Shown: positions 21,901-34,497, counted from the first letter of the stretch. The stretch is DNA of 64,000 nucleotides from Chalara sp. BL73 (GCA_918026815.1 CAKJVC010000017.1:1-64000); one strand, 5' to 3'. Notes: a model not told the origin generated them from the sequence alone. Numbers and translations: made by a program.

Positions 21901-24517
21901 GTAAATCGAGGTTAGTTTTATAAAAGTTTTGTTTTATTAAAATTTACTTTTAGTTCGTTAGTAATTAAAATATATTTTAAATATTTAGCAATATTAGTTT
22001 AAAGTCCGGCATTACAAAATTTTTGTAACACTTTTTTAACGTGCTTAATATAAATAGTAAAATTTTCGAAATAAATAAAAATATCGTCGAAATATATTAT
22101 ACAAAAATTATTTAAATATTTTATTAAAACGTCGTTTATATACTGTTAATACGTAACAAGTTTATTAGTAAAACTAAAAAGTAACACTTTATATTTATAA
22201 AATTTGTAACAAGTTTTAAACATTGTATATTTTTTCGAATCGAAGTTTATTTAAATTTTGTAAAATGCTTAACAAATATCGAGTTTTATAAATATTTTAA
22301 CTTTTAATACTCGACTTAATAACTTATTAATTTTAAAAATAAAGTAAAAGTCGTTTCGAATTAAAGTATTAAATTTTTTATAGTCGATACAAAAACACAA
22401 ACTGCCGTTAAGTTTTTTAACAAATAAAACAAAAAACGCAAAAAAGCTTTTACTATAAACAATAAACTTTTTGTTTAAGTGTTTTAACAAATACTTTTTT
22501 ACTGTTTTTAGCTTTTTAGCGAATTGTCGATATAAAAAAAAAATAACTAAACAAAAAAACTTTTAACTAGATTTTATAGTTATATAAACGATAAAAAAGT
22601 AGCGTATTCGAAACTATTTTAAAAAATACATTTTAAAACAAATTATATAATTTAAGTAATTTAAAGTAAATTAATTGTTCGGTTTTTATATTTTTAGCAG
22701 TTTTTAATTTTTTAATAATCCGGTTTATTTTATACAAGCTAGTTTAAAAAAATTTAATGCTACTAAATTTTATATTGTAATATAACGCGTTAGCGCTAAT
22801 TTAACAAATGTCGATTATTTTAAAAAATTTAAAAGTTTGTAATTTTGCTTTTTTTTAAAATCGGAAAATATTCGTATAAAATGCAAAAAAAATTTAAAGT
22901 TTAACATTTCGAATAAAAGTTATAAGTATAAAATTTTACAATTTCTGCGTTTTTTGCATTTGATTTATTTTTATTGCTTAATTTTTTTAGTTTGCATTTA
23001 TTTAGTAATTGCTATAAGTATTAACTAGCTTTTTAGATTTATAAAAAATTATTAGTTTTTTAAATTATATTAAAATCGAAAAATATTTAAAAAGTTATAT
23101 AAGCCGATTTTTTGCCGAGTTTAATTTAATTTTAAAATAGCTTAACTACTTATTACCGATAATAACGTTTTAATTTTTTAAGTCTAAAATTACAAAAAAA
23201 CAATTGTATATTTGCCGACTATTAAAAGTTAAATATAAACAAATATATTAAAATATACAACTAAATTTTTTTTTTTTAATTTTTTGACCGGTATAAAATA
23301 AAAAAGTTGTCGAATAAAAGTATTAAAAACATATAAAAAACGAATAACAAAAAAGCAGTTAATAAAAAAATAACTGTTTATTTTTGTATTTGTTAACGAA
23401 TATAACAAAATTACGGTTTTATTTATATTAAACTAACAAAAAACTAAAAACTGTTTACTATTTATTAATTTTGTTAAATTTAGCTTTAATAAATTATATT
23501 TGCGTAAACTTAAAAACGAGTTTTTGTTTAAATTTCGTCGCTTTTTTTTTTAATTTTTATACTTTTCATTTTTTACTAGTTTTTTTTGTTTAAACTTCGT
23601 ATTGTTTTCGACTATTTTTTTAATTACAAAAACTTATAAACAGTTATTTGTAAAATGTTTAAATTTTTTATATTTAAAACTAGTTTTTTTTGTTGTTTTA
23701 AACAAGTCGGTTAAACTTAAATAAAAAGAATTTTTTTTAGCAAAAATAAAAAATTTATATTAAAAAAAAAAAATATTCGAACTGAAGTTTCGTGTATTTA
23801 AAACAGTTACGATTAACGTTTTAAAAACTGCTAAAAACTTTTTTGCAGTAGTTTTTTTTGTTTTGTAAACTTTTTTAATATATAGTACGTTTAATTAAGT
23901 AATTTTACGCGTTTTTATATCGATTACTGTTAGTGCACTAATTATTTTAAAAAAAAAAAAATTTTACTAGTATTTAAAACTTACTAAAACGAGTCGAAAA
24001 ATATTCGATATTTTAGTTTATATAAAAAAAAACTATTTTGTTTTGTTTATTTTTTTTTTAATAGCTTAGTTAAAAAATTTAGTTTTAAATTAAAAAAACG
24101 TTTTTTTTATATAGCTAGCACTTTTTATTTTTATATTGTAAAACGCGTTTTGCGTTTTTTTCGTTTTATTGCCGGTAAAATAATACGTAGTTAGAAATTT
24201 TAGTATTTTTTTTACAGTTTTAAAACTTTTTAAAAACAAATATATGTTTTTTAAGCATTTTTTTAGTTTAGTTTTTAATTGCTTTTTATACTAATACTTT
24301 TTTTGAGCGTTTAGTCGAATAGTAGTTAAAATTAATTTTTAAACGATTTATAACAAAAGTTTTTTATTAATAAAAAATAAAAGTATTTTTTTTGTTTAAA
24401 TAGTTTATTTTTTTGTTAGTTCCGTTTTTTTAAAACGAAAAAAAATGTAAAAAGTTTAATTAGTATTAAAGTCGAAAGTTTTAAGTAATTTTGCTTAATA
24501 ATTGTTTGTTGTATAGC
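18957..24517 (-). pseudogene. gag-pol region of element A (broken)
   Basis: Minus-strand gypsy pol relic. The clearest piece is an RT stretch at 22269-22490 (FVKKLNGSLCFCIDYKKFNTL...KVKIFIKLDI). Downstream on the minus strand, about 21400-21600 holds an RNase H/connection block (NKKLYAIVKAF, then KYFITTKVFT). Integrase should lie between about 19100 and 20900 but is too degraded to place. The sequence is extremely AT-rich. Element B interrupts the upstream part at 24517, and the remainder of the 5' internal region is at 31012-31770. Confidence 0.7.
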
Positions 24518-24805
24518 TGTAACAACTTAAGCCGAACAGGGATCTCGATTCGTGTATTTAAATAGAAAGACTTAGAGATGTGAACAACTATCAATTGTTA
24601 TAACTAAAAGAACAAGCTACAGGCAGAAGAAAAGAAAGAAAACAGTGTTTTATATACAGGATACTGGCCAGGAGCCAGTGTAAACGAGCTTTGTAACGTT
24701 AGTTGCCAAACTTTGAAGTGCCGAGCTTTGTAGTAATAAAAGCTAAGCTTTACCGAGCTTTGCAGTGTTTAGCACTAAGCTCGAGATAAAGCCAAAGCTG
24801 TAATA
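24518..24805 (-). repeat. 3' LTR of element B
   Basis: A 288-bp LTR. Compared with the right-hand copy it is AT-shifted throughout, including its terminal ~150 bp, where GAGCTCTGCAGTGC-like stretches have become GAGCTTTGCAGTGT. Preceded by target duplication ATAGC. Confidence 0.92.
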
Positions 24806-27800
24806 TTGCTTTTTTTTTTAGTATAGCTTGCTTTTAAGCTACAGCGAATTAAAAATAAAATATAAAATTCAAAAATCAAAAATCAAAATTTAAAATTCAA
24901 AAATTTACTTTCCCGGCTTTTATAGCATATTTTATTTATTATTATCCAAGCGATCAGCTAATTTTTTGCTTTACAAGTAGCAATTAAGCTAGTATTGTAA
25001 ATTTGCTGAAAAGCTTTTAGCTTTAAAATACTCGTTATAAAAAGCTTTTAGTTTATATAGCGCTTTTTTGAATTTTTCGGCATTATAAAATACAAAGTTG
25101 TAATTTATGTTTACTTATTTAATTTAGTACTAAAACTTTCGGCAGTACTTTTAGTTTTGTAAAACTTGCTTGATTTTTTATTTCGGTTGTTAGTTGTAAA
25201 CTACAAATACTAAAAGCTTTTAATACTAGCTTAGTAGCAAGTTATTAAAGTTTTTTTGCAAAGTTCCAATACAAAAACGTTATAAAGTTAATTGTTTTCC
25301 GGAAGCTTTAAACAATATAAATAATTTACTTGCTTAATAATTTTATATAAGCTTTTATTTTAGTAGTTTAGTTTTTGGCTTAGCCGTTCGCTAGTTCAGT
25401 TTTTTGTCGAAATTTATACTTTATTTTTAACTTTAAAATTAACTAGTTGTTAGTATTTGTTAGTTTGTATTGTTTATTGCTTTTAAACTTTAGCTATTTT
25501 AGTTTTAATTTATTTTTAAGTTTCGTGAATTTTTTTAATATAAACTTAAGCATTTTTCCGAGTTTTTTTAATATACTGTAAAACTGAAACAAGATTTTTA
25601 AAGTAAACTTAGTTTATGTTTATTCGAAGCTGATAATTTAGCTCGACTATAAAAAAAAACAATTTTGTAAAGTAATGTAACAAATTAGCTACTGCGTAGT
25701 TTATTGCATAAATCAAAATAAACTAGTTATTTTAAAAAGCATTAGCAAAAAAACAAAAACGTTAATCGATTTATTAATTTGCGTTTTTAGTTTAACTGTT
25801 TATTTAAAAATAGTATATTGTCGAAAACTTAAACTTTGTGTTTAAAAGCCGGCAAAATTTATTTTAAAACGCAGAAATAAACTAAAGTTTTCGATTCGAT
25901 ACAACAGTTGTAGCAAAACTATAGTACTTATAAATATGCATTAAATACAGCTAAGTTATAGTTTTAGCGTTTACTGTTTTGTTGCAAAAAATCGAAATAA
26001 AGCGTTTATTAAACTTGTTTATAAACACGTATATTATATTTATGCTTTTTTTGTCGAGAAGTATATTTTTAAAATCAATTAATATATACTACTAAAAGCA
26101 GTTTAGTATTAGCAGTAAATACAACAATTTTAAAGTTTTGTTTCGAAAAACTTTAAATTTACAGTAAACGTAACAATTGTTTATAAAACGTTTAATATCG
26201 TTATTTATTTCGAGCTAATAGTACTGTTTTTAATTAGCTTTTTTGTTTTGTTTTAACTTAAATAAGTTGTAGCTAAACTATAGTGTAATATTGTAATTAA
26301 AACAGTTTGTACTAATTCGACTACTATAAGCCGGCTTTTTTTTTTTAGCAACTTATTTTTTAAACTGTAACTTTTTTTGCTTTTTTAACTTAGCTTTTTT
26401 GCAAAGTTTAAGTTTTAAGCAGTTCGGTTAGTTTGCAAAATTTCGTCGATTAAGTCGAGCTGTTTTTTAATTAGCGACAACAACAAAGCTACTCGGTTTA
26501 CTTCGAGTTTTGCAGTGTTTAACGCTAAGCTTGTATCGAGCTTTTAAAAAATCTAAAAATTAAACTGTGCTAAAAATAAAAAAGCCTGATTTCGATTTTT
26601 TCGTTTTGCTTAGTTTAAGCTTTTTGTTTAGTTTTGTCGTATTAACGAGTCGGCTTTGTTGTGTTTGTCGAACTTGTAAAATATTTTAAAGTAATACCGA
26701 AAAAGAATTTTAGCTTAACGAGCTTGTTTAGTTAATAGCAGTTTGCTCGACATAAAGTATTTTAAAGTTTTGTAGTTTGTAATTACTTTAATGTGATTTT
26801 TAGTATTTTCGAGTTTAGCACGCTAATATTGCAACGCTTTAACAATAGTTAGCATTTTTTTTGTCGTGAATTAAGTAATTAGTTTCTGCGAAAATTATAG
26901 TTTTAAAAAAATACTTTACAAAATGCTATTTATTGTTAATTTTTTTTTAAAAAAACATAGCTGTTACTATAGTGTCTGAAACGTTCGTTTTTAATATGCA
27001 CTAACTGTTTAAATTGTAGTAAACTAGCAAAAAAGCATTTATTAGCATAATTTTAAGCTTGTTAAATATTTAAGTACATTTATTGTTGAAAACAAACTTA
27101 TAATTAACACGAGTTAATTAAGTTAGCAGTGCTGCAATTTAGTTATAGTTTTAAATAAACTTTTTGTAAAAATTGCAAAAATCTAAAAAAAATTGTACTT
27201 TTTTAATTGTTTTCGAAAGTTTTTAGTTTGCAATTATTTGTATTTTGTTTAAATTTATTTAAATGCTGTTAATCGAAATAATAAATTTTAAGTACTTTGT
27301 TTATTTTATACTAAATTTACACTTTTTAATATCGGCTTGTAAGTCGGCAGTTTGCAATTTGTTAATTATTTGCTTTATATGTGCTTTGTACTATAACTCG
27401 TTTTTAAAATAAATAAAAATATTATTAAAATATACTGTACAAATTACATTTAACAAATCTCGAAAAGTGTTGTTAATATAGCTTTAAAACGTTGCCGGTT
27501 TATTAATAAAACTAAAAAATAAAACTTTGTACTAAAACAAGTTATAGCAAATACAAAATACTATAAGCTTTTTAAATTCGAGAAAAATCCGGATCCGGTA
27601 AAATGTTTAGCGGATATTTAGTTTTGTAAAAATTTTAGCTTTGTTTAGTTTAACTAACGTTTCGTTAATTAACAGTAAAAAATACTAGTTTTTTTTAATT
27701 AACGAATTTAGTTTTTAGTAGTTAATACAAAAACGAAGTAAACCGTTCGACTTTCGCGCAAACAAAACAAGTAATACAAAAAAAACTTTGCTAGTAACAA

Positions 27801-30723
27801 CAAAACTTTTTTTTAAATTAACTGTTAAATAGTTTTGTATAGTTTTAAGCTTTTCGATTAAATGTTTGTTTAAATAGCAAAACTTTAAAATATTGTTTTT
27901 TGTAAACTCGATTTTGTAGTCGATGTTTCGGTACAAAACTAAAATGTTTAATTTTTATTTCGAAAAAAAAGCTAAGCGACTATAATAAGTGCTCGGAATT
28001 TAGTTTTGCAAAAAAATTTTTAGTTCGACAAACTGTTGTTTTTGCTTTCGATTTTTAATTATTCGGTTTAAGCCGTTTAACATAATTGAAAATAGCTCGA
28101 TTTTTTGTTGCCGAGCGTTTAGTATAAACTTGTTACTGGAAATTATTTTGATATTTAAATATGCACGCCGGCTAAGCCGGCTATTTTTTTTTGCTTTAGC
28201 GAAACTTTTTAGCTAAAGTTCCGGCTTAACTTTTGGCTTATAGTCGTAAAAGCAAAAAAGCTTACTAGCTATAATTTTTAAGCTTTTGCTGGTTTTTCGA
28301 GCTTAAGTTGGCTTATAAGCGCTAGCTCGAGTAAGATTTTAGCTAGCTGTAGCAAAGCTCGATTTTTCGGGCATAAGCTTTTAGCTAACTGTAGCTTTTC
28401 GAACAGTATAAACTGTTTAAACAATTTAAACAGTTAGCTGTATAGCTTAAACGACTAACTGCTAAACAGTTTATATAGCCTGAACGTGCAAACAGTTTTC
28501 CGCTAACAAAACTTAAACTAAACTTACTGTTAAAGTTTTAATTTAAATGCTGTTTAAACGTTTTTTGTCGTTTTTAGCGATTGTTTTATTTCGGCGTAGT
28601 ATATTTTGTTAGTATTGTATTTAAGTTTACTAAAGTCGAATATTGTTTTTTAAGTAAATAGCTATAGTTTTAAAATAAGTATATACTAATAAAAACTTTG
28701 AAAACTACTGTAACTGTCGATAATAAATATTAATTAAAATCCGAAAATAATTAAAAAAATTGTGTCCGAAAATTATATTATAAAAGCTTAGCTTTAAAAT
28801 AAGTAAAAAAAAATTATAAATCCGGCGGCTATTAATTTTAATATTAAACAAAAAGTACTAAAAAATAAAAATAAAATTTTTATTATTGTATTTTTTCAAA
28901 TAAATAAAATAAAAAAGCCGTTTAAACTTTAATTCGAAAATGTAGTAAAAGTTTAATACAAAACGAATGTCGATAAAAATATAACTATTAGTTTCGGTAT
29001 TACTTAAAGCTTTAGTTTGCACTGTAATTCCGTTTTTATAAAAAGTGTATATTACAGTAAAAAAATTGCCGGCTATTAGTAAACTTAAATTAATTTGTTA
29101 AAAATCGAATATATAAATTTTAAAAAAAAGCTTTAGTTTAAAGCTGTTAGTTTTTCGACTTGTTTATGTCGACATTATTTTTACTTTTGTTTTTATTTTA
29201 TACTTTTTCGTTTAAAGCTTTTTTTTGCTTAATTTCTTGAATTTTAAATATTGCTCGAAAATTTAAGCAAAAGTTTGCAAAATACTTTTTTTTACTGTAT
29301 TTAAAACAAGTGCTTTAAAAATAATCCGAAACTAAACTACGAGCCGAACTAGCCGTGCTGTTACAGTTTGTAGCTAAACTTAAAGTAACACGTTGAAATA
29401 CTAGCGAAAAAACTTAATAAGTTTTCGAAACCGAAAAAAGTTTTTAACATTTAAAAGCCGAAACAGCATTTAGCTTAACTTAACAAACTAGTATAAAAAG
29501 AAATTGTTAATAAAATTTCTGCAAATTAATATTTAGTCGTTAATATTCGTATACTAATTTTTAGTACGTAGTATACTAATAATATATAGCTAAAAGTCGG
29601 TTTTAAATTTTTTTATTTAGCTTTTTTTACAAATAGCTTTTTCAAGTCGAAAAAAAACTCGTTTTACTACAACTAAACAAACAAACTCGGTATAAAAATT
29701 ATTAAAGTTTTGTGCAGTTTGTTATTTTAAAGCGTAAAACTAGTTTTCGGCTTTTTCGGCTTTAAAATAGTTCCGAAAAATTGTATTTAAATAAGCTAGC
29801 ATTTCGTCGACAAAAAACTAAAATTCTAAGTTATTTTTGTTATATCGAAACGAAAAATAACGTTGTGCTTTATTTGTAGTACAACCGAACACGTAATCGA
29901 TTTGCTTTTGTTTTATAAACTATTAGTTCGTATTTGCTTTAAGCTTTTTTTGTAATAAGAATTTTTAATCAATATACGTAAACAAAATGCCGTCGTTTAA
30001 AAAGTTTAAGTTTCGGTATTTCGAAAAAAGCTTTTTTAAATATAGCCGAAACTTATACTGTTTACTAAATTTAAACTTATAGTTGCTATTAAAAAATAAA
30101 CTGTTTAATAGTAACGCGTTTAAAGTATTTTTTTGTTTTCGAAATAATCGAAAAGTCGAAAGTTTTTTTACTAAAAAAACTAAATTGCTTAGTTTTGTAA
30201 CTGCTAACCGTTTTAGCAATATACGAAACTAACTATTTAAAAACTAAACAAAAGTTTTTAAAACATTAGCTACTTGCTAATTTAATTAATTGCGTACGTT
30301 TTTTTTAAGTTTTTTGCTAGTTAACAACCGGCTTATTTCTTTAAAAGTAACAGTTAACAACGTTGTTTTAAAAATAGTACAGTTGCTTAATTGAACTAAA
30401 AAAGTACTTTTTGTCGAAAAAAGTTTAAAAAGCGTTTTTTGTTTTTTTTCGACAAACTTTTTTTTTGTTGTAAATATATTATTGTAAAGTTGGATCCGGA
30501 AATAAAAGTAGTAGTAATAGTTTAACTCGACTAATTAGAAAAAGCAGTTTAATTAGTATATGCTAAAAACTGAAGTTAGTATATACAAGCTTTAACTTTA
30601 GTTTATATTTTTACAAATTTCGTTTGTAGCGTTGTAAAATAGTTTTTACGGTTTTGATTTAATACAAAAAAAAAAAAATATTATTAAACTTCGTTTCCGG
30701 AAAGTTTGTAAAACTTGTTTTAA
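24806..30723 (-). pseudogene. gag-pol of element B (broken)
   Basis: Minus-strand coding region. A gag-like open stretch lies at 29965-30219 (84 residues). An RT N-terminal stretch at 27715-27936 reads ...IEFTKNNILKFCYLNKHLIEKLK...VLFARKSNGLLRFCINY, the well-known gypsy RT entry block. RT, RNase H and integrase continue to lower coordinates (about 27700-25000) in broken frames. A GC-richer, palindrome-rich segment at about 28150-28500 (repeated GCTAGC, CCGGCTT and AAGCTT units) lies between gag and RT and may be a linker/protease region. Not functional. Confidence 0.8.
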
Positions 30724-31011
30724 TGTAACAATTTAAGCCGAACAAAAATCTCGATCCGTGTATTTAAATAGAAAAACTTAGAAGTGTAAACAACTATTAA
30801 TTGTTATAACTAAAAAAACAAGCTACAAACAAAAAAAAAGAAAAAGAGCAATGTTTTATATACAGGATGCTGGCTAAGGGCCAGTGTAAGCGAGCTTTGT
30901 AGCGTTGGTTGCCAAGCTCTGAGGTGCCGAGCCCTGTGGTAACAAGGGCCAAGCTCTACCGAGCTCTGCAGTGCTTGGCGCCAAGCTCGAGATAGGGCCA
31001 GGGCCGTGACA
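30724..31011 (-). repeat. 5' LTR of element B
   Basis: A 288-bp LTR whose right-hand ~150 bp (about 30865-31011) retain normal GC content, ending GGCCGTGACA, while the left part is AT-shifted. Followed by target duplication ATAGC at 31012-31016. The TATATACAGGATGCTGGC region near 30856 could be the promoter/U3-R boundary, but this is a guess. Confidence 0.92.
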
Positions 31012-31770
31012 ATAGCTAGCTTTTAGCGGAAAATTATTTTTTGACAAATATTGTTATAAATTTAAATTTTTAACCGAATTCAAAGTTTTATTAAAGTTAC
31101 GCACTAAATTTATAGCGAGTTAGCGTTAGTTTTAATTTCGAATTAACCGAATTAACTTTACAATTAAACTTTGTAAAATTTAAAATTTCGCGCGATTTTT
31201 TTGCTGTGTTTTTTCGGCTTTATTAGCTTTTGTTTTTAACAAATAAACAATGTCGCGTATTTTATTAGAATTTCCGTAATTGCGAAAATTTTTCGCACGT
31301 TAAATATTACAAAGTTTAAACGAAAAAAACTTTTAAATAAAAAACTTTTTTACAAAAGTTTAACTGTTTTGCGTTTCGTTGTTTAAAACGAAGTTTTGTA
31401 GTTGTAGTGCCGATATAATATTTTGTGTCGGTAAAGTTTCGGTAAAAAGTATAAAGTATATAAAAAAACCAAAGTTCCGGTTAATTTATTGCTACTTGTT
31501 TTTTGTTCGCAATTTCTTTTGCGTAAAAAAAGTTTTTAAAAAATCTTTAATATTCTTTTTAACGTTTTTACAACGATTTTTACTAGTTGTACGCGTTGAA
31601 TTAAACTTAAGTTTACTAGTTGTTTAAAAAATTTAAAGAATTTCAGCTATTTAAAAATATTTGAATAAAATAAAAACTTACACCGAATTAAGTCCGGTAT
31701 AACAAAATAAACTCGATAAAAAAATATTATAAAAAAAGCCGTTTTCGGCTAATTTAATGTTTTTGTATAG
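31012..31770 (-). other. 5' internal region of element A (leader/gag), degraded
   Basis: AT-rich sequence between the B insertion point and the right LTR of A. By orientation it is the leader and start of gag of A. No reading frame on the minus strand can be supported. An 82-codon plus-strand open stretch at 31379-31627 is most likely accidental. Confidence 0.5.
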
Positions 31771-32030
31771 TGTAACAACGCAAAAAATTACAAGCTAAAA
31801 TAAAAGCATATAAAAGTGCGTACAATAAACTAATAGTAATTGCTTTATAGGTTTAAAGTACTAAAAATACAAAAACATAAAAAGCAACTGTAAAAAATAG
31901 GAACAAGCCTTTATATAAGCGACTCCGAGTTTCCCCTGTATTGGGTCTGAAACCCCTCATACTTTGATCATCACCTTTTGCTCCTGTATCATGACTTCCG
32001 TGCCGTGCCCTGGGCATACCGATTGTTACA
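31771..32030 (-). repeat. LTR of element A (right; 5' LTR in element orientation)
   Basis: A 260-bp LTR from TGTAACAACGC to GATTGTTACA. The right half (about 31920-32030) has normal GC content and the left half is AT-shifted. It matches 5047-5306. Confidence 0.8.
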
Positions 32031-32741
32031 AAATATAAATAAATAATATACTTAACAAATAGTACAAATTCGATAATACTAACTAGTTTTAAAATTATTT
32101 TAAAACTTGCTGAATAGCGACTAGCTTTACAACGTGTTACAGCGAAAACAAAAGCTGTAAAAAAAAAAAAACGGTGCTGTACAAAACTATTAAACAATAA
32201 GTTTAATAGTAAAAATAAAAACTAAAGTGTTGTTGTTGAAAAAAGAATAAAAGTTAAATGCAAAATAAAGTAAACTTGCCGGCCGCAAAATACGCTAACA
32301 CTTGTTACGCGGCACTGTGTACTACTGCTACATAAATCAACTACAACAAAATCAAAAATAACTTTTTTTATAAAATACAGAATAAGCCAAACGTTAGCTT
32401 AATCAAAAGCGCTTAATTAGCGTAATCAAAATCGTTAACATTTCAAAAAATTGTATTAGTAGTTCAAAATCTTTTAATTAAAATAACCAATTTTTCTAAT
32501 GTCAATTTTTTTGTTGGGGTAAAACACGCTGTCAAGTGGTGCCAGCACGTGATGGACAACTTTTCCGTAAATTGATTAAGCCAATCAAAACGATTTGAAT
32601 TTATTTTACCTTATATATAAAGATATAAAGATATGAAATTGCAAATTTTTCTGTAATACGTATACAAATTTCAAATCTCATATTGCGTGGTATATAGTAT
32701 TGGCTTTTAGGGGTCGATATATCACGATAATACTAACTCGC
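32031..32741. other. AT-rich intergenic boundary between repeat and gene compartments
   Basis: Up to about 32480 the sequence is RIP-like and AT-rich, with no recognisable element. From about 32490 base composition becomes normal. No gene is seen. The 3' end of the GH79 gene begins at 32742. The transition is abrupt, within roughly 150 bp. Confidence 0.5.
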
Positions 32742-34497
32742 TCACTGTACTCTTTCGATAATGACCGCTTCTGAAGATCCGACGGTAACGACCCCATCTT
32801 TGCATTCCTCTACAGTTTTGGATCCCGCGAGATTCCCTTCCCTGTTAACGGTTTGCCCTACCCACGTTAACCCAGATATAGCAACTGAAGATCCGCCTGT
32901 TAGCCTTTTGACAATGAGACCCTTGCCAAAAATAGAGGACACATTAAAAGTTTTGTATGCGCGAGGAACAGTGCTGTTGCAATAATCAAGGTTGATAATT
33001 ACAAGTTTCTGAAGTTCTCTCGTGGATGAATATACGGCATAGTGCGCAAGGTCGATTTCGTCTAGCGAAGAAATATGAGAAATCCGAGGATTGTAAAGGT
33101 CCGAAACAAGGTCTGCGAAAAACAGGAACCCGAAGTAACTACAAAAATGTCATGCTTCGGAAATGGTAACTGGGAGATTTAAAAGACAGTACAAGTCTGC
33201 TAGTGGTACTTACAGTGCTTTTGCGTGTGGTGCCGTACCGTTTACCGTAGTTGGCTCCCACACACTATAGTGAAAGCTTACTCCGTTATGGAAGTAAAGG
33301 CCGTCTATGCCAAGCGTCGCACCTGTTAGCGAATAATCCAACATCCATAGAGCCGCCCCAAGCGTGTCCGAGACACCAGCTACGCCATGGCATGCAATGG
33401 AGTTTGTTTCTCCCATAAAAAATTTTGCGCCGACAGACTTTGCAGTTTCTATCGAGGGTATGAATTCCCCGGCCGTACTAAGGGTGTTATGGTGATTCAA
33501 GAGCAGTTTGAGCGGAGTCAGAGGGACTAGTTCAGCTGCAAGGACACAGAGCCCGTCAGTCAAGATTGGGTAACATGGAGGTGCAGGAAGGCATACGTAA
33601 ACAGGCTAACCCGAAGTAACAATGTCTGCTCATTATCTTGATATCTTCCACAACTTGGGGAACTCGTAGTTTCACCAATGAAGCAAAAGAAAAAGGACTA
33701 TCAAGATCTGTTATTGATGCATACATGTATCCGGGAAAGTCTTTGGTCCGAGCTTTGCTCAGGGAAGCTGTAAACTGTAGGAGAAAACTAGCTGTCTGGC
33801 TCGCGTAGGCAACCACATCCCAGTCTGGTCCACGTTTACCTTTATAAGGATAGTAGATGTCAGGTTCATTTCCTAACTCATAAGCTGTGAAGCGTGAGAG
33901 ATTCATGTAAGTCTCCGCGGCTGTGAATTCTGCGAATGGGTACTGTATGTTGTTCTGTCCCAAGTTCAGCCCAAATATGTATTCCTGTTCACTTGGAATG
34001 TTCTCATTAAGCACTACAAACAAATTCTTATTAAATGTGACGTTAACTGCTTCCGTATTGCCAGGGACAAACGTGTTGTTGAGCGTCTGGGGGCAATGAT
34101 GGCAATACTGTGCCACGTCCTGGGTATTACCGCCAACCCGGATCCTCGGCGGGGAGCCAATAAGGTTCTGTATGTTCTGAAGAAGTTGAAAAGAGAGCAT
34201 GTTTGGCTGATTCACGTCGCCAAGGTAGGTTGTGATGTAGCAGAATCTCAAATTGGCATCGTGTTAGTCCCCGGTGCTGCCGAAGCACGTGGAGGGTGAG
34301 ACAAACTCGATGGATAATCCCAAAAGACTTCTACTAAATGGGACAGCAGCATCCCTAACAGCCCGTGTGTCAAAAGTAACAATCTCGTGGGTCAACTGTG
34401 TTGCGTTGAATATCGGCCGCAGTGAAGAGCTTGAGCTCACATAGGAGGCTAAGATGAAGCATTGGAAAAAGGCACAGAGGATGGTGTACATGTACAT
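32742..34497 (-). CDS. secreted GH79 glycoside hydrolase (beta-glucuronidase/heparanase-like)
   Basis: Four exons on the minus strand: 34497-34307, 34246-33597, 33535-33214, 33138-32742. Introns are 60, 61 and 75 bp with donors GTTTGT, GTATGC and GTAAGT; the first has a CTAAC branch. The phases close exactly to 519 aa. Residues 1-20 form a hydrophobic signal peptide (MYMYTILCAFFQCFILASYV). The GH79 catalytic core has the acid/base Glu about 191 in YELGNEPD and the probable nucleophile Glu about 323 in FFMGETNS. IRVGGNTQD near 99-107 is the family substrate-site block. The C-terminal part from about 410 is the beta-sandwich domain. The family hydrolyses beta-glucuronosyl or related linkages in plant or fungal glycans. 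Length and motifs are normal, so it is probably functional. It lies directly beside the repeat compartment. Confidence 0.88.

Larger units (their letters stand above)
24518..31011 (-). mobile_element. Ty3/gypsy LTR retrotransposon B (nested in A)
   Basis: A 6,494-bp element with 288-bp LTRs at 24518-24805 and 30724-31011, both starting TGTAACAA and ending GTGACA/GTAATA. It is flanked by a perfect 5-bp target duplication, ATAGC, at 24513-24517 and 31012-31016. RT lies on the minus strand, so the right-hand LTR is the 5' LTR. It belongs to a different family from C/D. Fragments of the same LTR family recur at 63535-63700. Confidence 0.95.
5047..32030 (-). mobile_element. Ty3/gypsy LTR retrotransposon A (host of nested elements B and C)
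   Basis: Two related 260-bp sequences in the same orientation, both starting TGTAAC and ending GTTACA/GTTATA, lie at 5047-5306 and 31771-32030. Removing elements C and B (with one target duplication each) leaves about 7.5 kb, a normal length for a gypsy element. The coding direction is minus, shown by an RT fragment at 22269-22490 and an RNase H block near 21400-21600. On the minus strand a purine run (AAAAAGAAAAG) precedes the 5047-5306 LTR, as expected for the polypurine tract beside a 3' LTR. No matching target duplication is seen at the two outer ends, so the pairing of these LTRs is an inference. Confidence 0.65.

Noticed and set aside
29965..30219. Independent host gene on the minus strand
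   Set aside because: It sits inside element B between the 5' LTR and RT, where gag is expected, so it is treated as part of the retrotransposon.
31853..32197. 114-codon minus-strand ORF
   Set aside because: It runs straight through the GC-normal half of the right LTR of element A into AT-rich flank and has no protein features; its openness is accidental.
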